NCBI RefSeq assembly: GCF_900113935.1
Contig: NZ_FORF01000008.1
Location: 1-64,000 of the forward strand
DNA: 64,000 bases
Direction: 5' to 3'
Source of the DNA: Aquamicrobium aerolatum DSM 21857
Lineage (GTDB): Bacteria > Pseudomonadota > Alphaproteobacteria > Rhizobiales > Rhizobiaceae
Positions 25,093-32,949 of this stretch are shown here, piece after piece. Within the stretch, counting starts at the first letter, position 1; each line of letters opens with the position of its first letter. A program made the translations under genes and the position numbers. Below the pieces are notes generated by a model. It saw nothing but the letters and a program-made list of their open reading frames with translations. It ran no database searches and was not told the origin of the DNA.

Positions 25093-26121
25093 CTAGTTGG
25101 CTGTGTGTTTGTCGATCAGCGCAAGCGCGTCGTCGACCAGCGTTTGCCCTTCGAAACCCTTTGCGGTCATTTCGTCGACCCATGCCTTCACCAGCGGGGT
25201 GGCGGCATCTTTCCAGCGCTGCGTTTCCGTTTCGTCGAGCTGGACGATATTGTTTTTGGCTTCGGTCGCGATCTTCAAGCCCACCAGGTCGCCCTGATCC
25301 ATCACGCGGCCAAGCTCAGCTGCCGTTTCAAGGCCGGAATTGTTATCGATGACTGTTTTCAAATCGTCTGGAAGCTTCTCGTAGGACGCCTGGTTCATGA
25401 CGAATGCGAAGGTCTGGGTGTAGAGCCCATGCGTGCCGGAAAAGCTGGTGTGATTGGTCACGAGTTCCGAAATACGCAGCGACGGCGTGACTTCCCACGG
25501 CACCGTGGTTGCGTCGATCACGCCCTTGGAGAGTGCTTCGGACGTTGCTGGAACAGGCATGCCGACTGGCGTTGCACCCAGCGCTTCGAGCATCTGGTTG
25601 ATGACCCGCGACCCACCACGGATTTTCAGACCCTTCATGTCTTCCAGCGAGTTGACCGGATTCTTGGAGTGAATCAGTCCGGGGCCGTGCGCATGCCAGG
25701 CCAGCACCTTCAGCCCGGAAAATTCGTCCATGCAGTGCTTCTGGCAATATTCATGGAACGCCTTTGAAGTGGCTTCTCCGTTGGTCATGAAGAACGGCAG
25801 TTCAAACGCTTCAGTCGTCGGGAAACGGCCAGGCGTATAGCCGATGACCGTCCAGATCAGATCCACGACCCCGTCGGTGACCTGATCGATCAGTTGCGGC
25901 GGGGTTCCACCCAGCGACATGGCGTCATAGCGCTCGATCTTGATGCGCCCGTTCGATTCCGCCGTCACTTTTTCCGCCCAGGGCGTCAGCGCGTTGGCGG
26001 GGATTGTCGCCTGCGCTGGCAGGAACTGATGCAGGCGCAGCGTTACTTCCTGCGCGTGCGCAGTCATCGTCAGCGCTGCCAATGCCGAGGTGGCCAGAAG
26101 CAATGTCTTGATGTTGTTCAT
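25093..26121 (-). CDS. Orphan TRAP transporter solute-binding protein (DctP-type)
   Basis: 342 residues. GGGAGGGAGAAT before ATG 26121 sets the start and opens a signal peptide (MNNIKTLLLATSALAAL..., cleavage after AHAQ). DctP features are MKGLKIRGGSRVINQMLEAL with the ligand-binding Arg, and VPATSEALSKGVIDATTVPW. No DctQ or DctM gene is adjacent, so it must use permeases encoded elsewhere, or the cluster has been reduced. An FCD regulator precedes it in the same direction with a terminator-like hairpin in between. Confidence 0.92.
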   Translation of the reverse strand: MNNIKTLLLATSALAALTMTAHAQEVTLRLHQFLPAQATIPANALTPWAEKVTAESNGRIKIERYDAMSLGGTPPQLIDQVTDGVVDLIWTVIGYTPGRFPTTEAFELPFFMTNGEATSKAFHEYCQKHCMDEFSGLKVLAWHAHGPGLIHSKNPVNSLEDMKGLKIRGGSRVINQMLEALGATPVGMPVPATSEALSKGVIDATTVPWEVTPSLRISELVTNHTSFSGTHGLYTQTFAFVMNQASYEKLPDDLKTVIDNNSGLETAAELGRVMDQGDLVGLKIATEAKNNIVQLDETETQRWKDAATPLVKAWVDEMTAKGFEGQTLVDDALALIDKHTAN

Positions 26122-26175
26122 CGATATTCTCCCTCCCAATAATGCCCAATCGTTCTATTCTGGAATCGCGCCCGT

Positions 26176-26210
26176 GAAAAACACTGCAGTGGATGGTTGG
26201 ATCACTGCAG
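26176..26210 (-). terminator. Terminator-like hairpin between the FCD regulator and the TRAP binding protein
   Basis: Read on the minus strand, CTGCAGTG pairs perfectly with CACTGCAG over an 11-base loop and is followed by TGTTTTTCACG. It lies after the regulator stop (26237) and about 55 bases before the binding protein start. It should uncouple, or partly attenuate, expression of the downstream gene. Confidence 0.75.
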
Positions 26211-26236
26211 CGCTGTGGGCGCGTTATCGGTTGTCT

Positions 26237-26980
26237 TTAGTTGGAAACCAGCACCAGTCCGGGGACGCGTTGCATCAGCGCCGGGTCTTTGAGCACGAAG
26301 TCGAGATTGATCCGTGCAAGCCGGGCATGTTCGCGTGTCACGGCCTCTGCCCTGGCGCCTTCCCGCATTTCGATCGCGTGTGCAATCGCGCGATGTTGCA
26401 TCTGGCCGAAGACTAGCGACGTGCGGAAGGCGGGAACGCTGGTCTGAGCGTTCAGAAAAGCGCTTGGACCCGAAAATGGCAGCTGCATCACGCGTTCCAG
26501 TTCGCGCTGGATGATCCGGCTGCCGGAAAGCTCGGCGATCATTTCATGAAATTGCGCGTTGAAGGCGATGTAGCCATCGAGGTCGAGCGTTTCCACCGGG
26601 CCGGTCACTGCGGCGTCGAGATCGCGGATGAGCTGCCGCAAATTTGCAAGACAGGACGGGGTAATGCCTCTTTCCGCGGCCAGGCGCGCTGCAGTGCCTT
26701 CCAGTACGCCCCGCAATTCGATCGCATCCGCTACATCCGCCACTGAAAACTGCCGCACGGCATAGCCGCCTGACGGGATGGCTTCGAGAATGCCCTCTTG
26801 TTCAAGGCGAGCCAATGCAGCGCGGATCGGCGTGCGGGAAATTCCCAGATGCTCACTGACACTGATCTCGGACAGCCGCTCGCCCGGTGCAATGGTCCCG
26901 GAGAAAACGAGGTCGCGCACCCCGAGCACACCTTTGAGAGTTTGCGAAGAAGCCTTTTCCGGGCGCACAGCATCGGCCAT
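26237..26980 (-). CDS. FCD-domain GntR-family transcriptional regulator
   Basis: 247 residues. The winged helix (about 10-80) includes GERLSEISVSEHLGISRTPI and ends GGYAVRQFSV; the FCD domain follows with ELRGVLEGTAARLAAERGI, FNAQFHEMIAELSGSRII and the final His pattern QHRAIAHAIEM. ATG 26980 is preceded by GAGGGGA; an upstream TTG in the same frame overlaps that site. Operator-like palindromes lie just upstream. It probably regulates itself and the downstream TRAP binding protein gene. Confidence 0.92.
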   Translation of the reverse strand: MADAVRPEKASSQTLKGVLGVRDLVFSGTIAPGERLSEISVSEHLGISRTPIRAALARLEQEGILEAIPSGGYAVRQFSVADVADAIELRGVLEGTAARLAAERGITPSCLANLRQLIRDLDAAVTGPVETLDLDGYIAFNAQFHEMIAELSGSRIIQRELERVMQLPFSGPSAFLNAQTSVPAFRTSLVFGQMQHRAIAHAIEMREGARAEAVTREHARLARINLDFVLKDPALMQRVPGLVLVSN

Positions 26981-26997
26981 TTCCGGTCCCCTCAAAT

Positions 26998-27014
26998 ATG
27001 GTCCTGGTGACCAT
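26998..27014. promoter_or_regulatory. Operator-like palindrome ATGGTC-N5-GACCAT
   Basis: ATGGTC (26998-27003) and GACCAT (27009-27014) are perfect inverted arms, with a nested TGGT-G-ACCA at 27005-27013. The TGGT-N-ACCA core is the form recognised by many FCD-type GntR proteins. The site is 18-34 bases before the start of the FCD regulator gene, suitable for autorepression. Confidence 0.55.
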
Positions 27015-27085
27015 TGATAGTGTCATCGAGAACACCTCGATAGTGACTCGTTGGGAGTTTAGCATAAAGAGGTAAGCGATACATC

Positions 27086-27095
27086 TTGTATACAA
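27086..27095. promoter_or_regulatory. Palindrome TTGTATACAA
   Basis: A perfect 10-base palindrome about 105 bases upstream of the FCD regulator. TTGTATACAA is a common operator type for FCD/GntR regulators. It may be a second binding site or belong to a promoter directed toward the leuA leader; its assignment is uncertain. Confidence 0.45.
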
Positions 27096-27279
27096 CCACC
27101 GGGCGGGAGCGTGGTCGGATGCCTGCAATCAGCCTGCGTCGTGTTTTTGGTAAGATACTGATTTTCATGAATTAAAATATGCTGACTGCGCCGTTGTCCG
27201 GTTGAGGCGCGGCGGGGAGGTGTGATCTTTTTTGGAGAAAAGCTTGCCATCTCACGCAGCGTCCTTTAAACAGCGCCTC

Positions 27280-27399
27280 ATGACCAGACGCAGCGCCACC
27301 TTCATTTCCCGTCCGACCGCATTTGCGGGCGAGACCGCGCGCGCGCTCCTCTCCACCCTTCTTCTTCTCGGCCTTAGCGGCGATCGCCGGGCTCGCTGA
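27280..27399 (+). CDS. leuA leader peptide (leucine attenuator)
   Basis: A 39-codon frame from ATG 27280 to TGA 27399 with the Leu-rich core LLSTLLLLGL: seven Leu codons within ten (CTC CTC ... CTT CTT CTT CTC GGC CTT). It ends about 120 bases before leuA and its stop lies inside the first hairpin of an attenuator. Stalling at these codons when leucyl-tRNA is low would change RNA folding and let transcription reach leuA. No strong ribosome binding site is seen, which is usual for leaders in this group. Confidence 0.85.
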   Translation: MTRRSATFISRPTAFAGETARALLSTLLLLGLSGDRRAR

Positions 27400-27446
27400 A
27401 GGAGCACCCGGCGGTCGGATAGCCGCCGCTGGCGACTGCGCTCCTT
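27386..27446 (+). promoter_or_regulatory. leuA transcription attenuator
   Basis: Two exclusive stems share bases. GCCGGG (27386-27391) can pair with CCCGGC (27407-27412), or GGCGG (27410-27414) can pair with CCGCC (27423-27427). The latter sits inside a longer stem AAGGAGC (27399-27405) with GCTCCTT (27440-27446). The first stem overlaps the leader peptide stop codon, so ribosome position decides which forms. No clear T-run follows, so termination strength needs a folding calculation. Confidence 0.7.
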
Positions 27447-27522
27447 GCTCGAACTGTGATACCGAAAAGAAGATTGGCGACTCAATACGACCGTGATGGC
27501 GTATGGCGCTCGAGGATGGATC

Positions 27523-29232
27523 ATGAACGAACAGGCTCGAATTGTATCTGCAACCCGCTCCAAGGGCATGCCTGATGCAGCTACCAAATACATTCCCTAC
27601 CCACTGATCGATCTGAAGGATCGCACCTGGCCGTCGAAGCGCATCGAGAAGGCGCCGATCTGGTGCTCTGTCGATCTGCGAGATGGCAATCAGGCGCTGG
27701 TCGACCCGATGGGCCACGACCGCAAGGCGCGCATGTTCAAGCTGCTCGTCGACATGGGCTTCAGGGAGATCGAGATCGGTTTCCCGTCCGCATCGCAGAC
27801 AGACTTCGACTTCGCCCGCTGGTGTGTGGAAGAGGGCAATGTGCCCGACAATGTCGATCTGCAGGTGCTGGTGCAGTGCCGCCCGGAACTGATCACCCGC
27901 ACGTTCGAAGCGCTTGAGGGCGCGAAGACGCCGATCATCCATTTCTACAACTCCACCAGTGAGTTGCAGCGCCGCGTGGTCTTCGCCAAGGACGTCGCCG
28001 GCATCAAGCAGATCGCCACCGATGCTGCCAAGATGATCATGGACATGGCGGCCAAGGCTGGTGGCGGCTACCGCTTCCAGTATTCGCCGGAGAGCTTCAC
28101 CGGAACGGAGCTGGAGGTCGCACTCGAGATCTGCAGCGCCGTGACGGAGATCATCCAGCCGACCGCCGACAACAAGCTGATCATGAACCTGCCATCGACC
28201 GTCGAGATGGCGACGCCGAACATCTATGCCGACCAGATCGAATGGATGTGCCGTCAGCTCGACAATCGCGAAAACCTGATCATTTCCCTGCATCCCCACA
28301 ATGATCGCGGCACCGGCATTGCGGCGACGGAGCTTGGCCTGATGGCCGGTGCGGATCGCGTCGAAGGCACGCTGTTCGGCAATGGCGAGCGCACCGGCAA
28401 TGTCGATGTCGTCACGCTGGCGCTCAACATGTACACGCAGGGCGTCGATCCGGAGCTGGATTGCACCGACATCAATCGCATGAAGGATGTCTACGAATAT
28501 TCGAACCAGATGAAGATTGGTGAGCGTCATCCCTATGTCGGCGAGCTGGTCTACACCGCGTTCTCCGGCTCGCATCAGGATGCGATCAACAAGGGTATGA
28601 AGGCGATCAAGACGTCGAATACCGGCCTGTGGGAAGTTCCCTATCTGCCGATCGACCCGCAGGACGTTGGCCGCGATTATGAGGCGATCATCCGGATCAA
28701 TTCGCAGTCGGGCAAGGGCGGCATCGCCTATGTCCTTCAGGCAGATTACGGCCTGAACCTGCCGCGCAATCTGCAGATCGAGTTCAGCCAGCTCATCCAG
28801 AACATCACCGATGAAGAAGGCAAGGAAGTGCTGGCCAAGCGCATCCATGAGATCTTCATGGCGACCTATGTCGAGCAGCCCGGCGCGCGGATCACATTTG
28901 TCGATCACACCACCTATCCCGACACGCAGACGAAGGGCCGCAGGGTTCTGGAGGCGGTGATCCTGGATGGCGGCAAGGAAGTCACCATCACGGGCAATGG
29001 TACAGGTCCGATCGATGGCTTCGTCGATGCCTTGTCGCGTCATGTCGGAATTGATCTGTCGGTTCTCGATTACTCCGAGCATTCGCTACAGCGTGGGTCG
29101 GATGCTGCCGCAGTCAGCTATGTCGAGGTCGAGCACCCCGGCGGTCGCATCTATGGCGTCGGCATGAACACCAACATTGTCGCTGCTTCGCTTGAGGCGG
29201 TTGTTTCGGCGGCAAACCGCATCCTTGCCTGA
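27523..29232 (+). CDS. leuA: 2-Isopropylmalate synthase
   Basis: First enzyme of leucine synthesis, condensing acetyl-CoA with 2-oxoisovalerate. The protein has 569 residues, the longer LeuA class with a C-terminal leucine-binding regulatory domain (about 440-569). The TIM-barrel has DLRDGNQALVDPM with the catalytic Arg-Asp and the metal-binding HPHNDRGTG. ATG 27523 follows GAGGATGGATC; the ten upstream codons in frame are not family-like. The leader peptide and alternative hairpins upstream indicate attenuation by leucine supply, and feedback inhibition is expected from the regulatory domain. Confidence 0.96.
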   Translation: MNEQARIVSATRSKGMPDAATKYIPYPLIDLKDRTWPSKRIEKAPIWCSVDLRDGNQALVDPMGHDRKARMFKLLVDMGFREIEIGFPSASQTDFDFARWCVEEGNVPDNVDLQVLVQCRPELITRTFEALEGAKTPIIHFYNSTSELQRRVVFAKDVAGIKQIATDAAKMIMDMAAKAGGGYRFQYSPESFTGTELEVALEICSAVTEIIQPTADNKLIMNLPSTVEMATPNIYADQIEWMCRQLDNRENLIISLHPHNDRGTGIAATELGLMAGADRVEGTLFGNGERTGNVDVVTLALNMYTQGVDPELDCTDINRMKDVYEYSNQMKIGERHPYVGELVYTAFSGSHQDAINKGMKAIKTSNTGLWEVPYLPIDPQDVGRDYEAIIRINSQSGKGGIAYVLQADYGLNLPRNLQIEFSQLIQNITDEEGKEVLAKRIHEIFMATYVEQPGARITFVDHTTYPDTQTKGRRVLEAVILDGGKEVTITGNGTGPIDGFVDALSRHVGIDLSVLDYSEHSLQRGSDAAAVSYVEVEHPGGRIYGVGMNTNIVAASLEAVVSAANRILA

Positions 29233-29248
29233 TCCTTTGTGATCTGAT

Positions 29249-29287
29249 CCCTCTGCCGATCGTCATTGTCGGCGGAGGGCATCTTTC
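29249..29287 (+). terminator. Terminator after leuA
   Basis: An 11-base stem CCCTCTGCCGA/TCGGCGGAGGG with one T-G pair and a nine-base loop is followed by CATCTTTCC. It begins 16 bases after the leuA stop. The T-run is weak but the stem is strong. Confidence 0.7.
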
Positions 29288-29418
29288 CTTGCAATCTTCC
29301 CGTTCCTGATCCCTTGGCGGTGCGCTCGTGGCGCTGGCGCTTGCCCACCGCGCACTGGGCTGTATGATCGGTGGCCCTTGTCCTTGTTGCTTGGGAAGGA
29401 TGGAGCTTGCGGTCGTTT

Positions 29419-31140
29419 ATGCCCCCCGCCGCACAGATCCGCGAGGCGTTGCAGCGTGTCGTGTCGAGCGATGCGTTCGCCAGAAGTGAACGTGCTCGTG
29501 ATTTGCTGCGTTACCTCGTCGAACAGGATCTCGCCGGACATGCGGATCGCCTGAAGGGCTATTCGATCGCAGTCGACGTTTTTGGCAAGGATGCGTCGTT
29601 CGATCCGTCGACCGACACTGTCGTGCGCGTACAGGCGGGGCGTCTGCGTGAACTTTTGCAGCAATATTACGCTGGCGAAGGGGCGCACGATCTGGTCCGC
29701 ATAACCGTCCCGCGTGGAAGTTACGTTCCCCTCTATGTCGCGGCTGATGACGATGCGGCCCTAGCCTTTCCCGAGACGGCATCGGTTGAAACGCCTGCAG
29801 AAGAAGGGCAGGTGACGTCACTTTCTCCCCGCATCTCGGCAGCTGACGGACGCAGGTCGTGGATCGCCTATGGCTTCGGGGCGCTGTTTCTTGCCGGCGT
29901 CATGGTCGGGACCGTTTTGCAATGGGGCGGTGGATCGAAGGCCGTTCCTGAAGTTCAGGCTGCCGACGTGCCATCCGTTCCGCAGGCAATGAAAAGTGGG
30001 CCTTCCTCAGTGCGTCAGCAATTGCCTGCAATCTATCTGAAGGTTGCTGGCAAAAGCGAGGCGGCGGAAACGCTGGCGGCGGTGTTTCGTCGGGGCCTTG
30101 CTGGCTTCGATACGGTGAGTTTCATCGCGCGCGAGCCGGATTCTCTAAGTGGTTCCACGCATCCCAAGACAGATTTCGTCTTCACGCTGAAGAGCGACGC
30201 TGATGATGTCGTCCATATCGAACTGCAGAACATTGCCAGTGGCACGGTCTTGCTGTCGCGCAATCTCGAGGTGAAGGATCGCCCGCAAAATCAGATCGAG
30301 GACGAGGTTGCAGACCTGCTGACCTCCGTCACGCCGGTGTCGGGAATCCTTTTTGCCGGCGTTGCACAAGATGGTGCCGAGACACCGCTGATCCGCTGCC
30401 TGATCCTCAATGAACTGTTCTATCGCAACCCGAATGCGACGGCGCATCAGGAAGTGTATGCCTGTCTTCAGGAGTTCGTCACAGGTGAGCTTACGTCCTC
30501 GCTTGCCTATTCCGAGCTGGCTGGTCTGCATATGCAGGCGATTGCTGCACGCTATGAGCATCTGAAAGATGCTTCCGAGGCACAGGCATTGGCGTTTGCG
30601 CGCATGGCGGTTCAGTTCGGGCCGAACAGTCCTTACGCACATCGCTCGATGGGCTATGTCCTGTCGCGCTCGTCCACACCCGACGAAGCGATGCGGTGGA
30701 CGCGCAAGGCCTACGAACTCAACATGTTCGATCTGGGTATGGCGGCGTCCTACGGCTACGAACTCATCTTCGACGGCCTCTATGACGAGGGTACTCCGAT
30801 CCTCAAGCGTGCTGTGCAGGCTGCAAGTGCGCATCCGCCATGGTGGGACTATGGTCTGGCGCTGGGGCAATTGATGCGAAACGAGCTGCGTGAGGCGGCC
30901 AATGCGGTGTCGGTTCTGTCCGCAAGTCCACGAGCGCATTATCGCGCGCTTCGCCTTGTCGTCGCTCATGAGCTTGACCGGCAGAGCGAGGTAGAGGGGC
31001 TGCTCGAACAGATTCGGGTCGGCAACAAGAGTTTCGTCGCCGATCCGCTCGGTTTTTTCCGACGCGGGCTTTACCCGGAAGATTTGACCGAGCGCCTGAT
31101 GCAGTCACTGACACATGCAGGGCTTCTCGACGCCAGCTGA
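29419..31140 (+). CDS. Winged-helix-like N-terminal domain protein with one membrane helix and a TPR-like region
   Basis: 573 residues from ATG 29419 (earlier in-frame GTG 29371 possible). The N-terminal 100 residues (DLLRYLVEQDLAGHADRLKG, STDTVVRVQAGRLRE, VPRGSYVPLY) match a DNA-binding-like domain often found at the N-terminus of adenylate cyclase and TPR proteins in rhizobia. A single membrane helix follows near residues 145-168 (WIAYGFGALFLAGVMVG). The remainder is helical with TPR-like repeats (MAVQFGPNSPYAHRSMGYVL, ARKAYELNMFDLGMAASYG-like). No cyclase domain is present. A membrane-tethered regulator is possible, but the function is not known. Confidence 0.75.
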   Translation: MPPAAQIREALQRVVSSDAFARSERARDLLRYLVEQDLAGHADRLKGYSIAVDVFGKDASFDPSTDTVVRVQAGRLRELLQQYYAGEGAHDLVRITVPRGSYVPLYVAADDDAALAFPETASVETPAEEGQVTSLSPRISAADGRRSWIAYGFGALFLAGVMVGTVLQWGGGSKAVPEVQAADVPSVPQAMKSGPSSVRQQLPAIYLKVAGKSEAAETLAAVFRRGLAGFDTVSFIAREPDSLSGSTHPKTDFVFTLKSDADDVVHIELQNIASGTVLLSRNLEVKDRPQNQIEDEVADLLTSVTPVSGILFAGVAQDGAETPLIRCLILNELFYRNPNATAHQEVYACLQEFVTGELTSSLAYSELAGLHMQAIAARYEHLKDASEAQALAFARMAVQFGPNSPYAHRSMGYVLSRSSTPDEAMRWTRKAYELNMFDLGMAASYGYELIFDGLYDEGTPILKRAVQAASAHPPWWDYGLALGQLMRNELREAANAVSVLSASPRAHYRALRLVVAHELDRQSEVEGLLEQIRVGNKSFVADPLGFFRRGLYPEDLTERLMQSLTHAGLLDAS

Positions 31141-31205
31141 AGGCGGGGATAATCGCCTTCCGAGCTTTACGCGCCGGGAATGTCATGAAACCTTGTGCGC
31201 CTGTT

Positions 31206-31254
31206 GGAGCAGTTCCAGCAAAGTGCGACGCGGTTTTTGCGTGCGGAATTGCAT
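31206..31254. repeat. Rhizobial intergenic palindromic repeat (degenerate copy)
   Basis: GAGCAGTTCCAGCAAAGTGC...GCGGTTTTTGCGTGCGGAATTGC has the layout of a palindrome widely dispersed in Rhizobiales intergenic DNA: GGAATTGC at the right pairs with the TTCC arm at the left around a CGGTTTT core. The next 70 bases (ATCGCGACGCGCTTTACGCGT) resemble a second such element and share a core with 32916-32930. The class is named from memory. Confidence 0.6.
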
Positions 31255-31347
31255 GGAGCGACTCTGAAAGATCGCGACGCGCTTTACGCGTCAGAGCGTC
31301 TGCGCGTTTCGAAAAAATGCGGACGTGCCCTAGGGTGGAGGAATTGG

Positions 31348-32103
31348 ATGTCGTTGTTTGCGCGCGCCGAAGGAAATGGCGCTGAAACCCTGGTGCTTCT
31401 GCACGGCTTTGGCGGAACCCACCATGTCTGGGACGACATCGCGCCTGTTCTGGCGCAAAGCGCAGCCGTTCTTCGATATGACCTGCCGGGACATGGCGGC
31501 TCGTTGGACTATCCCGACGCCGGGACGCCGAAAGTTGCAGCACAAGCGATTTTGGCGGATTTGGCGGAGCGCGGCATCACGCGCGCGCATTTCATAGGTC
31601 ACTCGATGGGTGGCGCGATCGCTTCGCTGATTGCGATCCTTCAACCGCAGATCGTTGCATCCCTGACGCTGTTGTCACCCGGCGGTTTTGGCCCCGACAT
31701 CAACCATCGGCTGCTGACCCGCTATGCAGCGGCACGCCAGCGCGATCAGCTCGAAGGCTGTCTGGAAGCGATGTATGGTTGGTACTCGGTCGTTCCGGAA
31801 AATGCAGTTGCCGATGCGTTGCGCGCACGTGCGGTTCCGGGGCAGGTGGAAATGCTTGAACGCATGGCCGGAGGAATGGTGCGCGACGGCAAGCAGGGGC
31901 AGTTGCCGCTCGACCGGCTGGCCTCTCTCGATGCGCGGGTGCGGCTGTTGTGGGGTGGCCTCGATAACGTTCTGCCGTTCCGCCAGACGATGGGCCTGCC
32001 TGCACAGATCGAGGTCCATGCCTTGCCGGATATCGGCCATATGCTGCCGAATGAGGCGCGTGACGAGGTGATTGCACTGGTGCGGGATGCCGCCGGTCTT
32101 TGA
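31348..32103 (+). CDS. Alpha/beta-hydrolase
   Basis: 251 residues. GGAGGAATT before ATG 31348 sets the start; the upstream in-frame extension reads the repeat element. It has the oxyanion strand LVLLHGFGGTHHVWDD, the nucleophile elbow FIGHSMGGAIAS (Ser), a late Asp in WGGLDNVLPF and the catalytic His in LPDIGHMLPNEA. This is the layout of esterase/lipase-type and acetoin dehydrogenase E2-like hydrolases. The substrate is unknown, and the gene stands alone. Confidence 0.88.
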   Translation: MSLFARAEGNGAETLVLLHGFGGTHHVWDDIAPVLAQSAAVLRYDLPGHGGSLDYPDAGTPKVAAQAILADLAERGITRAHFIGHSMGGAIASLIAILQPQIVASLTLLSPGGFGPDINHRLLTRYAAARQRDQLEGCLEAMYGWYSVVPENAVADALRARAVPGQVEMLERMAGGMVRDGKQGQLPLDRLASLDARVRLLWGGLDNVLPFRQTMGLPAQIEVHALPDIGHMLPNEARDEVIALVRDAAGL

Positions 32104-32185
32104 ACGCTTTTCACCCCGACATCGCGCCGTGTTTTCGCCTTAACGTTGTGTTAACGGTGATTTCCTGCGCAGTGGAGTCGGGCGG

Positions 32186-32782
32186 ATGCACGAGCCTGTA
32201 GAGATGACCGGTCGTCCGGAAACGGAAGGACGCCTTGCGGCCACGATCCGCGAGGTGAAGAACGCCTATGCTGATCGCGATGATGTCGTGGTCGACATTC
32301 GCGAGGGCCAGCTGACCCGCCTGGAATTGCTTGCCGACGATCTCAAGCCGGTCTTTGGTGAGATTCCCGCCGACGATGACCGTTTCGATCTCGCGATTTC
32401 CGCTGGCTCTCAGCCGCGTCTGTGGATCGATGCGGTGGCGCATGTCACCATGGCACGTGATCGCCGCACCTATCGCTTTCTGCGCGACACCCATCTTGGC
32501 CGCGTCGTGTTGATTGAGAGTTCTGACATTGCGCGCGTAACCGACCAGGTTACACGCTACATCGCCGGGCGCATTATCGAGCGTAACCGCATGCTGGAGG
32601 GCGATTTTCAGAACGAGCAAGTGCAGCGGCTTTATCGCGCCGGGACGGCACCGGACGAAGAGGTAAAGCCGAGAAGCCGCACTTTTCTGCAGGGCGCGTG
32701 GATGATTGTACTTGGCGCGATGGTCGGCATGCTGATCGTGCTTCTGTTTGCACGGGCAGTGGGCGCTTCTTTTCTGTTCTAA
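32186..32782 (+). CDS. Hypothetical protein with C-terminal membrane anchor
   Basis: 198 residues. The first 150 are soluble and acidic (DIREGQLTRLELLADDLKPVF, then DLAISAGSQPRLWIDAVAHV, RTYRFLRDTHLGRVVL); one helix at about 168-195 (WMIVLGAMVGMLIVLLFARAV) anchors the C-terminus. I do not recognise a named family, although similar tail-anchored proteins are common in Rhizobiales. The stop codon TAA runs directly into the tandem repeats at 32782. Confidence 0.75.
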   Translation: MHEPVEMTGRPETEGRLAATIREVKNAYADRDDVVVDIREGQLTRLELLADDLKPVFGEIPADDDRFDLAISAGSQPRLWIDAVAHVTMARDRRTYRFLRDTHLGRVVLIESSDIARVTDQVTRYIAGRIIERNRMLEGDFQNEQVQRLYRAGTAPDEEVKPRSRTFLQGAWMIVLGAMVGMLIVLLFARAVGASFLF

Positions 32783-32895
32783 GCATGTCTCCCGAAAGTG
32801 GGAACCGGTTTCGGGATAAAGACATGCGCGAAGACAAGAGCATGTCCCCCGAAAGTGGGAACCGGTTTCGGGATAAAGACATGCGTGAAGACAAG
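32782..32895. repeat. Two tandem copies of a 57-base rhizobial repeat
   Basis: Copies at 32782-32838 and 32839-32895 differ at two bases. Each contains the palindromic core CCCGAAAGTGGGAACCGGTTTCGGG and GCATGTC...GACATGC ends, so each unit can fold into a hairpin. The element type is common in intergenic DNA of this order. There are no spacers, so this is not a CRISPR. Confidence 0.9.
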
Positions 32896-32949
32896 AAACT
32901 GAAACGCTAGGCGCGAATCTGCAAGATCGCGACGCGCGTTAGCCCTGCA

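Noticed and set aside
27172-29082. A 636-codon open frame on the minus strand opposite leuA
   Set aside because: It is a mirror of leuA caused by high GC third positions; leuA has all catalytic motifs and the antisense frame has none.
32782-32895. CRISPR-like repeat pair
   Set aside because: The units abut without spacers, each is itself palindromic, and no cas genes are near.
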